Source: Adenophora triphylla var. japonica (Eukaryota > Streptophyta > Magnoliopsida > Asterales > Campanulaceae). From it: DNA of 64,000 bases. The position numbers and the translations under genes were made by a program. The DNA lies in assembly GCA_022495995.1 (NCBI GenBank), contig JAFEMH010000754.1, positions 434,001 through 498,000 on the forward strand, read 5' to 3'. The notes under the pieces are model-generated. The model was not told where the DNA came from. It saw only the letters and a program-made list of their open reading frames with translations, and did not search any database. Positions 1 to 10,408 of the stretch are shown here, in pieces; the stretch's first letter is position 1, and each line of letters starts with the position of its first letter.

Positions 1-430
1 ACGAACAGTAGAGTGAGCATAACAAAGTTGAAGAAGGCCTTGGGGAGTGCTTCTTCTACTTTTGACACATTATTCAAAAAGGCTCATGAGATTATGGAAA
101 TCCAAATAACAACAATCAAAGCTACTATGGAGCAATCAAAGAGTAGAATTCCAAATGATATGAAGACATGTGATCCGTATCAAGACATATTGGGGCGAGT
201 ATCAAAGGCAGCTTTGGACATCATCAAAGAAGAGCAGAGTCGTTGTGGGGATAATGTCATGGATCCTTCAGCCGCTGGGTGTTACACGAGGCGAACACAT
301 GGACTTCCATGTAGTCACGAGATTGCATGCATACAAAACTCGGGGCCGGATTGAGTTGTCCTCGATTCATGATTTTTGGAAGAAGTTGGACATTGAAGTA
401 GAATACTTGTCCCACCGGACCTAATTTTGA
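1..430 (+). pseudogene. MULE transposase C-terminal fragment with SWIM zinc finger
   Basis: This is the tail of a Mutator-like (MULE/FAR1-type) transposase whose N-terminal part lies outside the window. Frame 1 (13-354) ends in a SWIM-type motif, a Cys followed by RRTHGLPCSHEI, which is the usual finger after the transposase core. Near 330 the homology moves to a second frame (170-424), which reads RIELSSIHDFWKKLDI, the segment expected next. A frameshift is therefore visible and the copy is inactive. Downstream, at 780-835, lies GA/GC-rich sequence that would code for RG-repeat linker. The plus-strand OTU domain at 876 is probably the continuation of the same polypeptide, because plant MULE proteins with an OTU-like region after the SWIM finger are common. 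Family assignment is from motif recognition only. Confidence 0.75.
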
Positions 431-875
431 AGTTGTGTTGAATGAACCGCGTAACGCACTGGACTCGTAAAGAGAAGGTTATTTCAAACGATAAATGAAG
501 GGCTACATCCACAAACCGGAGATGCTTGAGCCGGATCATATTTCAAAGGAAAATAAACCCCTGACCACCGGTTGTAAATCTTGTCGGATTGGGAGCGCAC
601 CGACGTACATTTTGGAGTCCCCACTACACCACCCTCCACTAGCAGCTGAGGTCTAGATCTTCATTTATTGCATCAACACAATCGGGTTTGATGTCGAGAT
701 CGCCTTCAAACACTACACCATCTAACCCTACCACTCCTACATCTCTTCCACCACTACCGCTTCCCAGGTCGTAGGAGAGAGGTCGAGGTCGAGGTCGGGG
801 ACGGGGGCGGGACGGGGACGGGGACGGGGTCGTGGAAATGGACAAGTCAATGATATACATACTTCTGTCCATAGG

Positions 876-1517
876 ATGTTGCTTACCCCTCTCATTGTCC
901 CATTTATTGATGGCTTCACAGATGTGATGGGTGATGGAAATTGTGGATATAGAGCAAGAGTGCGCAAATATACGGAACGAGAGGAGATGTGGCAAAGAGT
1001 GCGCTCGGATTGTGCCAAGGAGTCGCTTCATCGCCGCGAGCTTTACGAGAGAGTTATGCCTTGGAGAGATATGGACGAGCTCTATAGTCGCATTACTCAC
1101 TATGCCTCCCCTTGTTCGGAATATTATTGGTTGATACTCCCAGAGATAGGGCACATCATAGCCACGGTGTATAATGTGGTGTTTGTCTCGTACTCGCAAA
1201 CCGCCGGCTTCACATGCCTACCGGTGGCTGTACCACAAGGAATGGACCACCCACGTACACACTGTGTTGGGACATGTGGGAAACCATTTTATATTGGTAT
1301 GATACTTTAATTCGTTATATTTAACTATCTTATTTAAATTTGTTATATTTAACTATATTTTCTAAATTTGTTATATTTGACTATTTTATTACTTTTTGCA
1401 CACATGCCTGGATAGTGATTACCCGATACCATCAGTAGCACTATATTGGGGGGAGCAACGTGATCCAAGCGCAAGTAACCTGATCATGCCATACAGAACT
1501 CGGATAGAAACATTCAA
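876..1517 (+). pseudogene. OTU cysteine-protease-like domain of a MULE protein (two pieces)
   Basis: The first piece (876-1310) begins with DVMGDGNCGYRA, which matches the catalytic DGNC(G/F) box of OTU proteases with the nucleophile Cys present. It continues through a helical region with the W-x-x-V-R pattern typical of plant MULE-OTU proteins. The second piece (about 1396-1517) reads SDYPIPSVALYW and PYRTRIETFN, the conserved end of these proteins, and is separated by ~90 bp of AT-rich sequence with short repeats that looks like an intron (GT at 1295). The ending coincides within a few bases with the point where minus-strand PMD homology stops. OTU domains cleave ubiquitin-like conjugates in other proteins; a role in transposition is unproven. 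The upstream frameshift makes a functional product unlikely. Confidence 0.72.
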
Positions 1518-1692
1518 CCACCGTTCCACAAACGCCGTTAGGAGCGCCATGCTAGGCCGGCGAATGGTAGCATCATGTAGGAAATGGAGGCCGGTACCCT
1601 CAACACGAGCCCACCAAGCTCTCTCATCCTCCGGTAAAGAAGCATGGGAGAACCTGTTGATTCCAAACAAAAAATTATAATTAATACTCCCT

Positions 1693-1790
1693 CTGTTTCA
1701 AGATTCAGATGACATTTCGTATGCCAATACCCGAAATGTTGGTGACATTTCGTATGTTGGCATACGAAATGTCATCTGATTGTTGATAAT
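1693..1790. repeat. Palindromic repeat A (intron 2 of the PMD gene)
   Basis: Two inverted copies of a core containing ACATTTCGTATG and its complement CATACGAAATGT flank a short centre that includes CCCGAAATGTTGG. The segment could fold into a long hairpin. The same core recurs at 2350-2640 in the other intron of the same gene. Confidence 0.85.
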
Positions 1791-2349
1791 GTTTTGCAAA
1801 TGGCTATTTAATAAACAAATCATATATAAACTTACTTATCTAGAATCTGCTGCCTCGTTTGGCGCTTCAACACCGGCTCACAAGTGGCGTTCTCCCATAT
1901 CTTACGGGCTCGATGATGACCAAACCCGTACAACAACTGAACCTCCTCCGGGCCGCCACCGGGGTTACTCTTCAGCTGCCACTGGTCATCCTTAGACCCT
2001 TTCCCCTTTCTGCCCCGTGCCTCCCGCCTCTTGCGAGGCCTCACAGATACACTCTCCTCCGCCTCCTCCTCCTCCTCCTCATCATCATCGTCACTAGATA
2101 AATGTGCCTCCTGCACAGATGCACCTCGGGACCGAGTACGTGAAGATGAATCCTCACTAGAATAACTACCCTCACTATCACTCTCCTCAACCACAGTCTC
2201 CTCAATCACGACTTTCTTGTCGTGAATCTTTTTGCTCCGTTGATCTGCCTTAGCTGCAGCTGCCTCCTCGGCCTTCCTCTTTCTATTAGAGGCCGTCGCA
2301 GGGTTACGTCCCTACAAAAAATTAAATAAGAGACAGTTAATATTCAATA

Positions 2350-2640
2350 ACCAGTTGACATTTCGTGTGCCAATACCCGAAATGTTGGTGACATTTCGTA
2401 TGTGTTCATACGAATGGTCACCAACATTTCGTGTATTGGCATACGAAATGTAAACTGATGAATCAGTTTACATTTCGTATGCCAATACCCGAAATATTGG
2501 TGACCATTCGTATGAACACATACGAAATGTCACCAACATTTCGGGTATTGGCATACGAAATGTAAACTGATGAATCAGTTTACATTTCGTATGCCAATAC
2601 CCGAAATGTTGGTGACATTTCGTATGTGTTCATACGAAAC
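2350..2640. repeat. Alternating inverted-repeat array B (intron 1 of the PMD gene)
   Basis: Five successive ~55-60-bp copies of one sequence alternate in orientation (forward, reverse, forward, reverse, forward). Each contains TTTCGTATGCCAATACCCG or its complement, and the copies are joined by AAACTGATGAATCAGTTT, itself a palindrome. It is the same family as the block at 1693-1790. The array is highly conserved between copies, so it is young or homogenised. Confidence 0.88.
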
Positions 2641-2893
2641 GCACGCCGACAATTTCAAATTTTAGGCACACGAATTCGTATCCGATTCAAACAAAAAACC
2701 CAAATTAATGTTACGAAATCGCAATTAGAACCATTTAGGATACGTTTAAACAACATTAAGCATTATATAATCCATTTTAGGCATAAATTTGTTGTTGGGT
2801 TTCAAAATTAAAATCTAGGTTAAAAATAATTACTTTTGGAGCGGCGGAAGAAGTGACGGACTTTCCACCGGTTTTAGGGAGGTTTGTCTTCAT

Positions 2894-3060
2894 CGGCGGT
2901 GGTGGTCGGCGTCGTTCGGTCGAGTGAGAGAGAGAAGAGAGATCGCCGTTTGTTTTCTTAGGTTTTGAGAGAGAGAGAGAGAATAGAACAGTCCGACGTT
3001 TTTGAAATGGGGGAGAGGCGGATTTTTTTTTTTTAAGTATATATATGAGGGTATTTTGGT
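2894..3060 (-). promoter_or_regulatory. CT-rich 5' leader of the PMD gene
   Basis: Read on the minus strand this is pyrimidine-rich with CTCTCTCTCTC tracts ending just before the ATG at 2893, as in many plant 5' UTRs. No convincing TATA box can be fixed. Confidence 0.4.
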
Positions 3061-3596
3061 CATTTACACGTGCCTTGTAAAATTCATGCCTTGTATATAG
3101 TACTACCCTTCATATATTGATTGACACATATTATTATTATATGAACCCATATTTTAATTTTCACTACAGGTTCAAAACTCATTTTAAGGGATTTCCTAAT
3201 CTCATAAACATAAGAATATTATATAATTGCTTGATTTAAATGGAATATTGAAATTGGAAGTTATAATTAAAAATTGGGATTTTGTTTGGCTTAATCTGGA
3301 AGTTGGTGTGAGTAAAATTGAATAATGCCCCAAAAGTATTACTATGATGGAATCGAGTAGAGAAGGTGGGAGACAGACTCAAAATTCCAGTGTGAATTAG
3401 GGTAAGATTATTTTGTAATTCCATTGAAAAAAGAAGAAAAGGGTTTTTGATTTTTGATTTTTGATTTTTGATTTTTGTGGTCTTCCATTGACTTTTTATG
3501 TTGTTGGTTCATCTGTGAAGCTATACATGTTTTTACATTTGAAGAATAGCAAATTGTACAATAGTTAGTACTAAAATTGGACAAATGTAAATTTCA
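3061..3596. other. AT-rich spacer
   Basis: No gene or recognisable element is visible. A short stretch near 3438-3475 repeats TTTTTGATT several times. Confidence 0.6.
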
Positions 3597-4330
3597 CTAA
3601 AAACAACTGTGAACTAAACAAATATGTCAAATAATCTCATAAAATTCAAAAATAGAGGCAATAAGATACTAAAAACAACTGTGAACTAAACAAATATGTC
3701 AAATAATCTCATAAAATTCAAAAATAGAGGCAATAAGATACTAAAAACAACTGTGAACTTAACAAATATGTCAAATAATCTCATAAAATTCAAAAATAGA
3801 GGCCATAAAGGACTAAAACAATTGTGAACTTAAGTAAAAATAACTGCGAACATAACAAATATGTCAAATAATCTCATAAAATTGCAAAAATAGAGGTCAT
3901 AAATGACTAAAACAACTGTGAACTTAACAAAAAATAAATGTGAACTTAAGTAAAACAACTGTGAACATAACAAATGTGTCAAATAATCTCATAAAATTGA
4001 AAAAATAGAGGCCATAAAGGACTTACACAACTGTGAACTTAACAAAAAATAACAGTGAACTTAACAAATAGGTCAAATAATCTCATAAAATTGCAAAAAT
4101 AAAGGCTATAAAAAACTAAAAACAAACGTGAACTTAACTAAAACAATTGTGAACTTAACAAAAAAAAATATGTGAATTAAGTAAATAATAGTCATTTTCA
4201 TGCAGAAATTATGAATTTAGCTAAAACAACTGTGAACTTTTCTTAGTTGCTATTGAAACAAATGTAAAAAATAACTGTGAACTTGTAACAACTGTGAACT
4301 TCTCAAATTTGCTCCAGATTATATGTTGAT
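3597..4330. repeat. Tandem repeat, 72-bp unit, decaying to the right
   Basis: Units start at 3597, 3669, 3741 and 3813, exactly 72 bp apart, and are nearly identical. Each contains AACTGTGAAC and TCAAATAATCTCATAAAATT. After 3813 the array continues to about 4330 with insertions of extra AACTGTGAACTTAA blocks and growing divergence, as expected for an array homogenised only at one edge. No coding potential. Confidence 0.9.
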
Positions 4331-5598
4331 ACTACTAGTTTGATTCGTATTGACGATACGAACACAACGGCTGTTTCAGAATTTTTTTTGATTTCTAGAT
4401 CTTAAGATATTTCATTTTAAAGTTTTGAGGGAAAAAAAAGAGAGAGAAAGAAAGCGTTGAGGGGGAGATGGGGAATGGACCACATGCGTCCACGTCACTT
4501 AAGCGGTGTCATTTGTGTAATTTTGTCAAATCTATCAAGGGCATGCGTGTCTATTTACAATGGAAGGACCTGGTGGTCGATTTCGAAAATCCTTGTCCTA
4601 GGTGGTCGTTTTTTATTAGGATGAGAGATGATTTGATAATTGCCCCTATCATTTTCTACAAATGTTAACATTCACTCCTCTTTCAAATTAAAATTTGATT
4701 TGTAATAAATGTCCTTAATGAGGTAACAATTTAAATATGGCAGAAATTATTATTTTTTAATTATTTACTCGACTGAATAAGAAATACAAATGACATTTTT
4801 AAATATACATATAATATGTAATTTTTAAACAAAAATCAAAGATTCACTATCATCCAAAGCTAGAAAAGACAAAATAGTGAAAAAAATTGAACACATGCAC
4901 TGCGGCTTCATAATTCTTTACATATGTCAATCAAATACTGCTTTTTTTTTTCTATGATGGGTTACATGGAAAATCGAAAAAGACGAAATATGGAGATACT
5001 ATGTGGCACTAACTCCAAGCACAAGGAATTTACGATAAGTCGTCCTTTTACGCAATGTCCCATTTCATACGAAACTCCATACACATTTAATCACATGTTG
5101 TTATCAGTGTTAAGATTTTTTTATATTTTTTTTATGATTGTAGTCAAAATGGTGTAGTTTAAAGTTTTCATAAATAATGAAGTATGATAGTGACATTTTT
5201 AACGCCATTTTTGTAAAGGCTTGTGCTTTTAGTATAGCATAGATGGTGGTGGGGGAGAGAGAAGAAGACGAGGGTTTGATGAGGAATGGGGGGTTTCATT
5301 TTTATTTTTTTGCTATTTTGTTAACAATAGTTGGACTCGTTAATTTTTTAATGAGGTTCAGTTATGTTCTCATTTTACTTATCCATGTCAGCCTTCCATT
5401 AAACAAATTTAATATTCATCAAATTGTTTGTAAATTGCATTAATTGAAATTAATTGTCAAAGTGCATTGAACAATGTATGAACGAGTTTTTAGCCAAGTT
5501 GACCACCGTACTAATTAAGGGCAGTCAATTTCATATGCGTACTTTTTTTATGATCAAATGTCACTTTCGTAATTTAGTTTCGCTTTCAATTTGACCAT
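4331..5598. other. AT-rich non-coding stretch
   Basis: Small open frames exist (for example 4468-4668 and 4924-5157) but none shows a recognisable motif or splice context. Two purine-rich G/A tracts (about 4430-4470 and 5250-5295) resemble plant 5' leaders, but no gene follows either one. Confidence 0.5.
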
Positions 5599-6271
5599 AT
5601 TTTTAACAACCGTTATAAAACTAACAGATCATCCATGAGAGTTAACAATTTAACAGATTCAACAATCAAATTGTTCAAATTTAACCCCCATAATTTTAAA
5701 AGGGTTAATTGACATAAAAAATTATAATAGTTAAACAAACACAAATAAAGATTCATATAAATAAAAATGGAGAGAGAGAGAGAGAGAAAGTGAAATGTGT
5801 GAATCGGAGACAGTAATAACAGCGGCAACAAATTACTTGTGGTGGTGGAGTGCACCGGCGGCGATGAAAACGGCAACAAGGGTGGCGGCGCCTCCTTAAG
5901 GTTTCTCCATTTCTGTTCTCTACTTCTCTCGATTCTCTCTCAATACACAATTCAGGGATTCAGTCCACAAGGTCGATATAGCTCTAGAATTTCCACTTAA
6001 AAATGATGTCGTTTTGTGGCAAAAAAATATAGTGTGTTGGCCCGACGGGCCCAACCCGAATTGACGGCTCTAGGTGGGACTAAAAAATGACGAGAGAAAG
6101 AGATGGAGGGCATATAATATTTTTTTAATTTGTTTAATCTTCCCTTTATTTTTTAAAAATATCAATTAACCTCTTTAAAATTATGAGGGTCAAATTTGAA
6201 CAATTTTGATTGTTACACCCATTAAATTATTAACTCTTATGGATGATCCGTTAGTTTTATAATGGTTATTA
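5599..6271. mobile_element. Candidate non-autonomous element with ~110-bp terminal inverted repeats
   Basis: The left end (about 5604-5715) and right end (about 6160-6271) are inverted copies: both contain TTATAAAACTAAC(A/G)GATCATCC and the ATAATTTTAAA(A/G) region in mirror order. The hexamer GACCAT occurs immediately outside both ends (5593-5598 and 6272-6277), a possible part of a target duplication. The centre holds a (GA)n tract and a CGG-rich stretch that looks like a captured 5' leader plus first codons. The long inverted repeats suggest a MULE-type (Pack-MULE-like) element, but no transposase is present. Confidence 0.55.
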
Positions 6272-7433
6272 GACCATCCCCATCAGTGACCCTGACCCAA
6301 CCCAACCTCAAATAAAATATTAATTTCTCTCACCCAACCCAATCCAACCCAACCTTTATATAATTTATACTCCCATCAGTGACCTCGACCCAACCCAACC
6401 CAACCCAACCTTTTAAAAATAAAATTAATATATAAAATCTATTAATTTTAAAAATATATTTATATAAAAACAAAATCAAAATAATTAGATCAAAAAAAAA
6501 AAAAAAAAAAGAAATTGCACAACCGGGGTCAACCGACGGTTGGCTGATTGCCCGGAGTCACGAGATTTCATGACTTTCTTTGATTTTTTTTTTTTTAGTG
6601 ACTCTGACCCTTTAGAAAAAGTCACCATAAAAAATGTGGTCAAATTGAAAACGAAACTAAAGTACACAAGTGACATTTAATCAAAAAAAATTCGCATGTG
6701 AAATTAACTATCCCCAATTAGTATGCATGTTAATTTTGCTAAAAACTCATGTCAGAACTAGTAAGTACGCTTCATTAATTGATTATTAGGACCTGATACA
6801 CTGCATGGTTCAGTAATTTTCCCGTGTGAAAACCATGAAATTTCTTTTAAGAATAGACTTCCAGAGAAACCGGTACAATTTGGGGAGAAACTTTTCTCAG
6901 AATTGACTGAGTAAAAAAAATCCATCTATGAAATGTACCTACAATCAGTTGGTGTATTTTGAGTTCTGTTCAATGCAATATAGCAACTGATTTTTTTCAG
7001 ACAAAAAATTCATGATATGCTCTTAAAGAGCTCCTCCACAATAAGAAAAATGATCTTACAAGTTTATTGTGCCTTCTACCAGTCTATGTTCTCAATCCTA
7101 AGTTCGAACCTACTCGCTGAGATACAAAATTTGTCCTACAATCAGCATTACCATACCATGACATGCCATGCAAGCAATCACGACGAAGAGCTCCGGTCAC
7201 CAAGGCTTAGGTTAGCACATCCCGCTAGTAGTTCCTGCAAAATTAACTCCAAATGTAGACATGAGATGTTGCTTAATTTCAAGAATAACTATTGGAAAAA
7301 ACACGCACGCACACACACACACACACACAATCCAGCAAACATGCATATGAAGGTAAAAAACTACTCCCTCTGTCCAATTAAGATTGCCATTTTTGTTTGT
7401 CCCAAAAAGAATGTCTTATTTCCAAAATTGATA
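6272..7433. other. Low-complexity and AT-rich spacer
   Basis: At 6290-6410 CCCAACC words recur in a simple pattern; a poly-A run lies at 6490-6510; an (AC)n microsatellite at about 7305-7329. A half MITE end (CTCCCTCTGTCC at about 7366) abuts the complete MITE at 7434. No gene seen. Confidence 0.55.
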
Positions 7434-7664
7434 CTTCCTCCGTCCCTAAAAGTTTGTCCCATTTGACTTTTTTGTTAAACTTTGACCACAAATTTATGAG
7501 AGATTAATAATGTTCATGAAATTCTAAAAGTTGTCGTTGATAATATTATTAATGGTGAATCAATAGGAATTTTTAGAATTTCATGAACATAATTAAATTG
7601 TCATATATTTGTGGTCAAAGTTCAACTAAAAAGTCAAATGGGACAAACTTTTAGGGACGGAGGC
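7434..7664. mobile_element. Stowaway-like MITE, family 1 (copy 1)
   Basis: It is almost perfectly palindromic, with ends CTTCCTCCGTCCC and GGGACGGAGG and arms with TTTGACCACAAATTTATGAG in inverted order. It has no coding capacity. A second copy of the same family lies at 41205-41433, with the same central ATATTATTAATGGTGAATC. Stowaway MITEs are mobilised in trans by Tc1/mariner transposases and duplicate TA. Confidence 0.85.
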
Positions 7665-8519
7665 AGTTGGTTAAAGTCGTTGAACTTCCAAAATTGCCAA
7701 CCAAGGAAGAAGAGGGAGAGATGAGAGGATGAGAGCCAACCAAGGAAAAATAGAGAGTAATGGAGTACTAATTAAACCTCATTAAGGTTAATGATGAAGA
7801 TGAAAATGAAAATGAGTCAATCTCACAGAGCATTTCAGCCAAAAAAAAATCTTTTTTTATTCTGCACGTACAAATAAATTTGAAAGACTAATACAAGTGC
7901 TGTTTGGAACTACGATGCTACAGAGTATTATGCAATGCAGCTTCAAGGTTTAGATTTAGAGTCTTCAGACTAATCTAAAGCTATGCAGTAGCTTACAACT
8001 CAGAATTCACTAGTCAAGAATAATTAGAGAACAACGAAGGGAATACTCATAGTGGATATTCTCAATGTGAGAATGCTTCAAGACATTGTGTGAGATTAAC
8101 ATTTATTTGGAAATTGCATGCGAGTATCGTGCCATAATTTCAGCGTAAACTAGAAATAGACATCAAATCCAATTTGTAGGGGAATTAATTGGAACAAACC
8201 TGATATAGGATTGAACCATGGCTGCCCTCAACCTTTTGCTTTTCGGTCAATATGCTTTCTGTTTGAACCAATAATTGCCAGTGCACAACCTAAGAGAGGA
8301 ATCCAAATGAGTTTAATCACTTTATATGACACTATTACCAAATTTTGTGACAAAAGAGAGTACACTGTTACTGTTGTCTACAGTTTGTCAAATAAAGACG
8401 GGGTTTACCAATTTGTAGCATATGGCATACACGGATAAGTGGACCACAATTTTTTTTCTTTTCTCTTTTTCCGATTCAAACCATGATAATAAACTCCATT
8501 GAATCATAGAGGATGCATT
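7665..8519. other. Unassigned single-copy-like DNA
   Basis: AT-rich sequence of mixed composition. An open frame at 8211-8438 has no recognisable motif. Nothing supports a gene. Confidence 0.45.
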
Positions 8520-8576
8520 TATATATATATATATACACACATATATACACATATAAATATATATATATATATATAT
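8520..8576. repeat. (AT)n/(AC)n microsatellite
   Basis: Alternating AT and AC dinucleotides, with a short AT stretch also on the far side of the adjacent MITE (8733 onward), as if the MITE landed inside the microsatellite. Confidence 0.85.
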
Positions 8577-8732
8577 ACCAAGGTTCTAAAAAGCGCTAGG
8601 CGGATGCTAGGCGGCGAAGCCGGGCCTAGCGCCTAGACGGGGACTAGTCGGGATTAGTCGGGACCTAGGCGGGGCTTAGAACTAAGCGTTGGAGAGGGGC
8701 CTAGCGCCTAGGCGGGGCTTTTTAGAACACTG
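8577..8732. mobile_element. GC-rich palindromic MITE
   Basis: Terminal inverted repeats read AAGGTTCTAAAAAGCGC at the left and GGGGCTTTTTAGAACACT at the right. Inside, GGGCCTAGCGCCTAG(A/G)CGG words repeat in both orientations, so the ~155-bp element can fold almost end to end. It has no coding capacity and its GC content is far above the flanking AT repeats. Its superfamily is uncertain (hAT-like ends are possible). Confidence 0.7.
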
Positions 8733-9711
8733 ATATATACCCATATAAATATATAGTCATCAAAAGCATAGAGAATTAAACTTAGCAAAACACTGTTTCC
8801 AACCTAAAGAAAGAAAACACAAGTACACAACTACAACCCAAGTATAAAGGATAAAACGCAGGGTGGAAGCCCCTAGAAGGAACCCAAGCTGACGGCAATT
8901 CTGATAGTCCTTGACCTCTCTGGTTAAACAGACACAATAAATGCACCCATTTATTTACATTTTCTGGTTGTGTAAATGAAAACACTATCCAACTGAAAAA
9001 ACAATAACAAATCAAATTTCTTTACAATGTTCTTACTAAGAATCTCAGAAGGATCAAGTTTACTATTACCTCTTTTAGCACCTTTTCTGTGGCCTAGAAA
9101 TTGCAGATCTAATCATGTTGACACATATTTTTTTAAAGACTATAATATACTATCTTTTGACTCTCAAACAGGAGATCTTTTGCATCCATAATCGCGGTGA
9201 GAAATAAAAAAACATGGTCAAGTTAAAACATCTTCCTTTTAAAAAGTTCCACATTACCTATCGTCATCATCAAATCAATGATTCTTGAAAACACTGTAAC
9301 CTAGCATTAGCATTCAATAGCTTTGCTTGCAGATTTTTCTGCTTTTAGCCTGCTATAACATGAGTACATGCCTTACACTAATGGACAACCAAAAAAATTA
9401 CTACATTGAAAAGAAGTCTAAGTGCTAAAAATGTTTGAGAATGAAAAATATTAAGCTGAGATAGCAAAGAGGTTATGAACCAGATCTGCAAGAACTGCAC
9501 GGGGAAGATTATGAAGGACAGAATGACCTAACAAAGAAAAAATGTGTAACAAGAAAGTCCACTCAAATGGACATAAGTTAAACTATATGTGGTATTAGAA
9601 GATGATATAGAGGAGCATCAAAGCACGAGGATCTGTGGTAAGAAAGGTATGATTTGGAACTCCACATGGGAAGATTCAGAACAAAGATGTAGGCTGACAC
9701 TGTTGAAGAAG
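8733..9711. other. Unassigned AT-rich DNA
   Basis: No motif, repeat or gene recognised. An open frame at 8782-9015 (minus) shows no family resemblance. Confidence 0.4.
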
Positions 9712-9975
9712 CTACCTAAGGAAATCGCCTCTTTTGCTTAGGCAAGAAGCGAGAGACGCAAAAAGGCAAGCAGTGGACTTTTCCAGCCGAGTCCTGAAGG
9801 ATTCGACCTGGACATAATTGACTTTAGTCCAAATCCAGTCTAAAACATCCATACTCACCAATTCAAGGATAAAGCATCTTGAGGAGGCAACCTCATCTGA
9901 AGCTTCAACAATGCTGGAATTGACCGGTATAATGCCCACGCTCTCATGCACCAGAGCCAGCACTGGAATTATTTA
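9712..9975 (-). other. Possible orphan exon, unknown protein
   Basis: An 83-codon minus-strand open frame with balanced amino-acid composition (it contains ASSRCFILELVSMDVLDWIW) is preceded by AATAATTCCAG, a plausible splice acceptor, at about 9964. Codon use looks more protein-like than the surrounding DNA. No family was recognised and no neighbouring exon was found, so it may be the last exon of a lost gene or chance. Confidence 0.25.
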
Positions 9976-10408
9976 CCAGACTTGAGCACATGGGTAGCTG
10001 GTACCTCTATAACTTAGTCCCTAGGTTGGATTTTACATTTGTGGAACGTCAACCTGCTTTTTGGTGTTTCTTTGGGATTTTTACCTTGTCTTTGAGTTTC
10101 TTGTCCGAGCAATATTGGGATTCTGAAAGAAATTAATGATTTGGGACTAAAAAGTAATATGAGTCTTTTTATTTTAATGTAGTGCGTTGAAGTTGTTTTG
10201 TATTAATTGGTATTAAGTTTCTTCTTCAAGAATTTGATTTTTGTGAAGCCAATGTCATGCATTATCGTCAATGATAACAGGATCTGGAAAATTGTTACAG
10301 AATATACTTCTTGACTTAATTTTCTTTAGTTGTTGTCTTGTAAACGTTTCACTAGCCCACCTTTCATCTTCAAAATGTACCTCTGGTCCACTTTTTGCTT
10401 TTCGCAAC
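9976..10408. other. Spacer before the LTR retrotransposon
   Basis: AT-rich, nothing recognised. The five bases before the LTR are GCAAC. Confidence 0.4.

Larger units (their letters stand above)
1518..2893 (-). pseudogene. Three-exon plant mobile domain (PMD) gene, truncated at its 3' end
   Basis: Three exons join in phase. Exon 1 (2893-2834) starts MKTNLPKTGG and ends at a GTAATT donor. Exon 2 (2311-1836) begins after TTTTGTAG and encodes a Lys/Ala-rich stretch, a Ser/Asp/Glu-rich acidic region with a run of Glu, then GGGPEEVQLLYGFGHHRARKIW. Exon 3 (from 1653) begins after CAACAG and reads TGLHFLHDATIRRP, then TAFVERW. The GGP-(x)n-LL-x-(S/G)F-x-x-H-x-A-x-x-IW start and the AFVERW box are PMD hallmarks, seen in MAIN/MAIL proteins and many plant transposons. 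Homology stops near 1518, where opposite-strand OTU homology also ends, so about two thirds of the domain is missing. The start is supported by a CT-rich leader just upstream. Both introns contain the same palindromic repeat. It may be cargo of the adjacent MULE. Confidence 0.7.

Noticed and set aside
639..1199. 186-codon minus-strand frame with Arg-Pro repeats
   Set aside because: It is the complement of the RG-type linker and OTU region of the plus-strand MULE protein.
6272..6420. CCCAAC-rich stretch resembling interstitial telomere repeat
   Set aside because: The plant telomere unit is CCCTAAA; the words here are irregular CCCAACC/GACCC and not tandem telomeric repeats.
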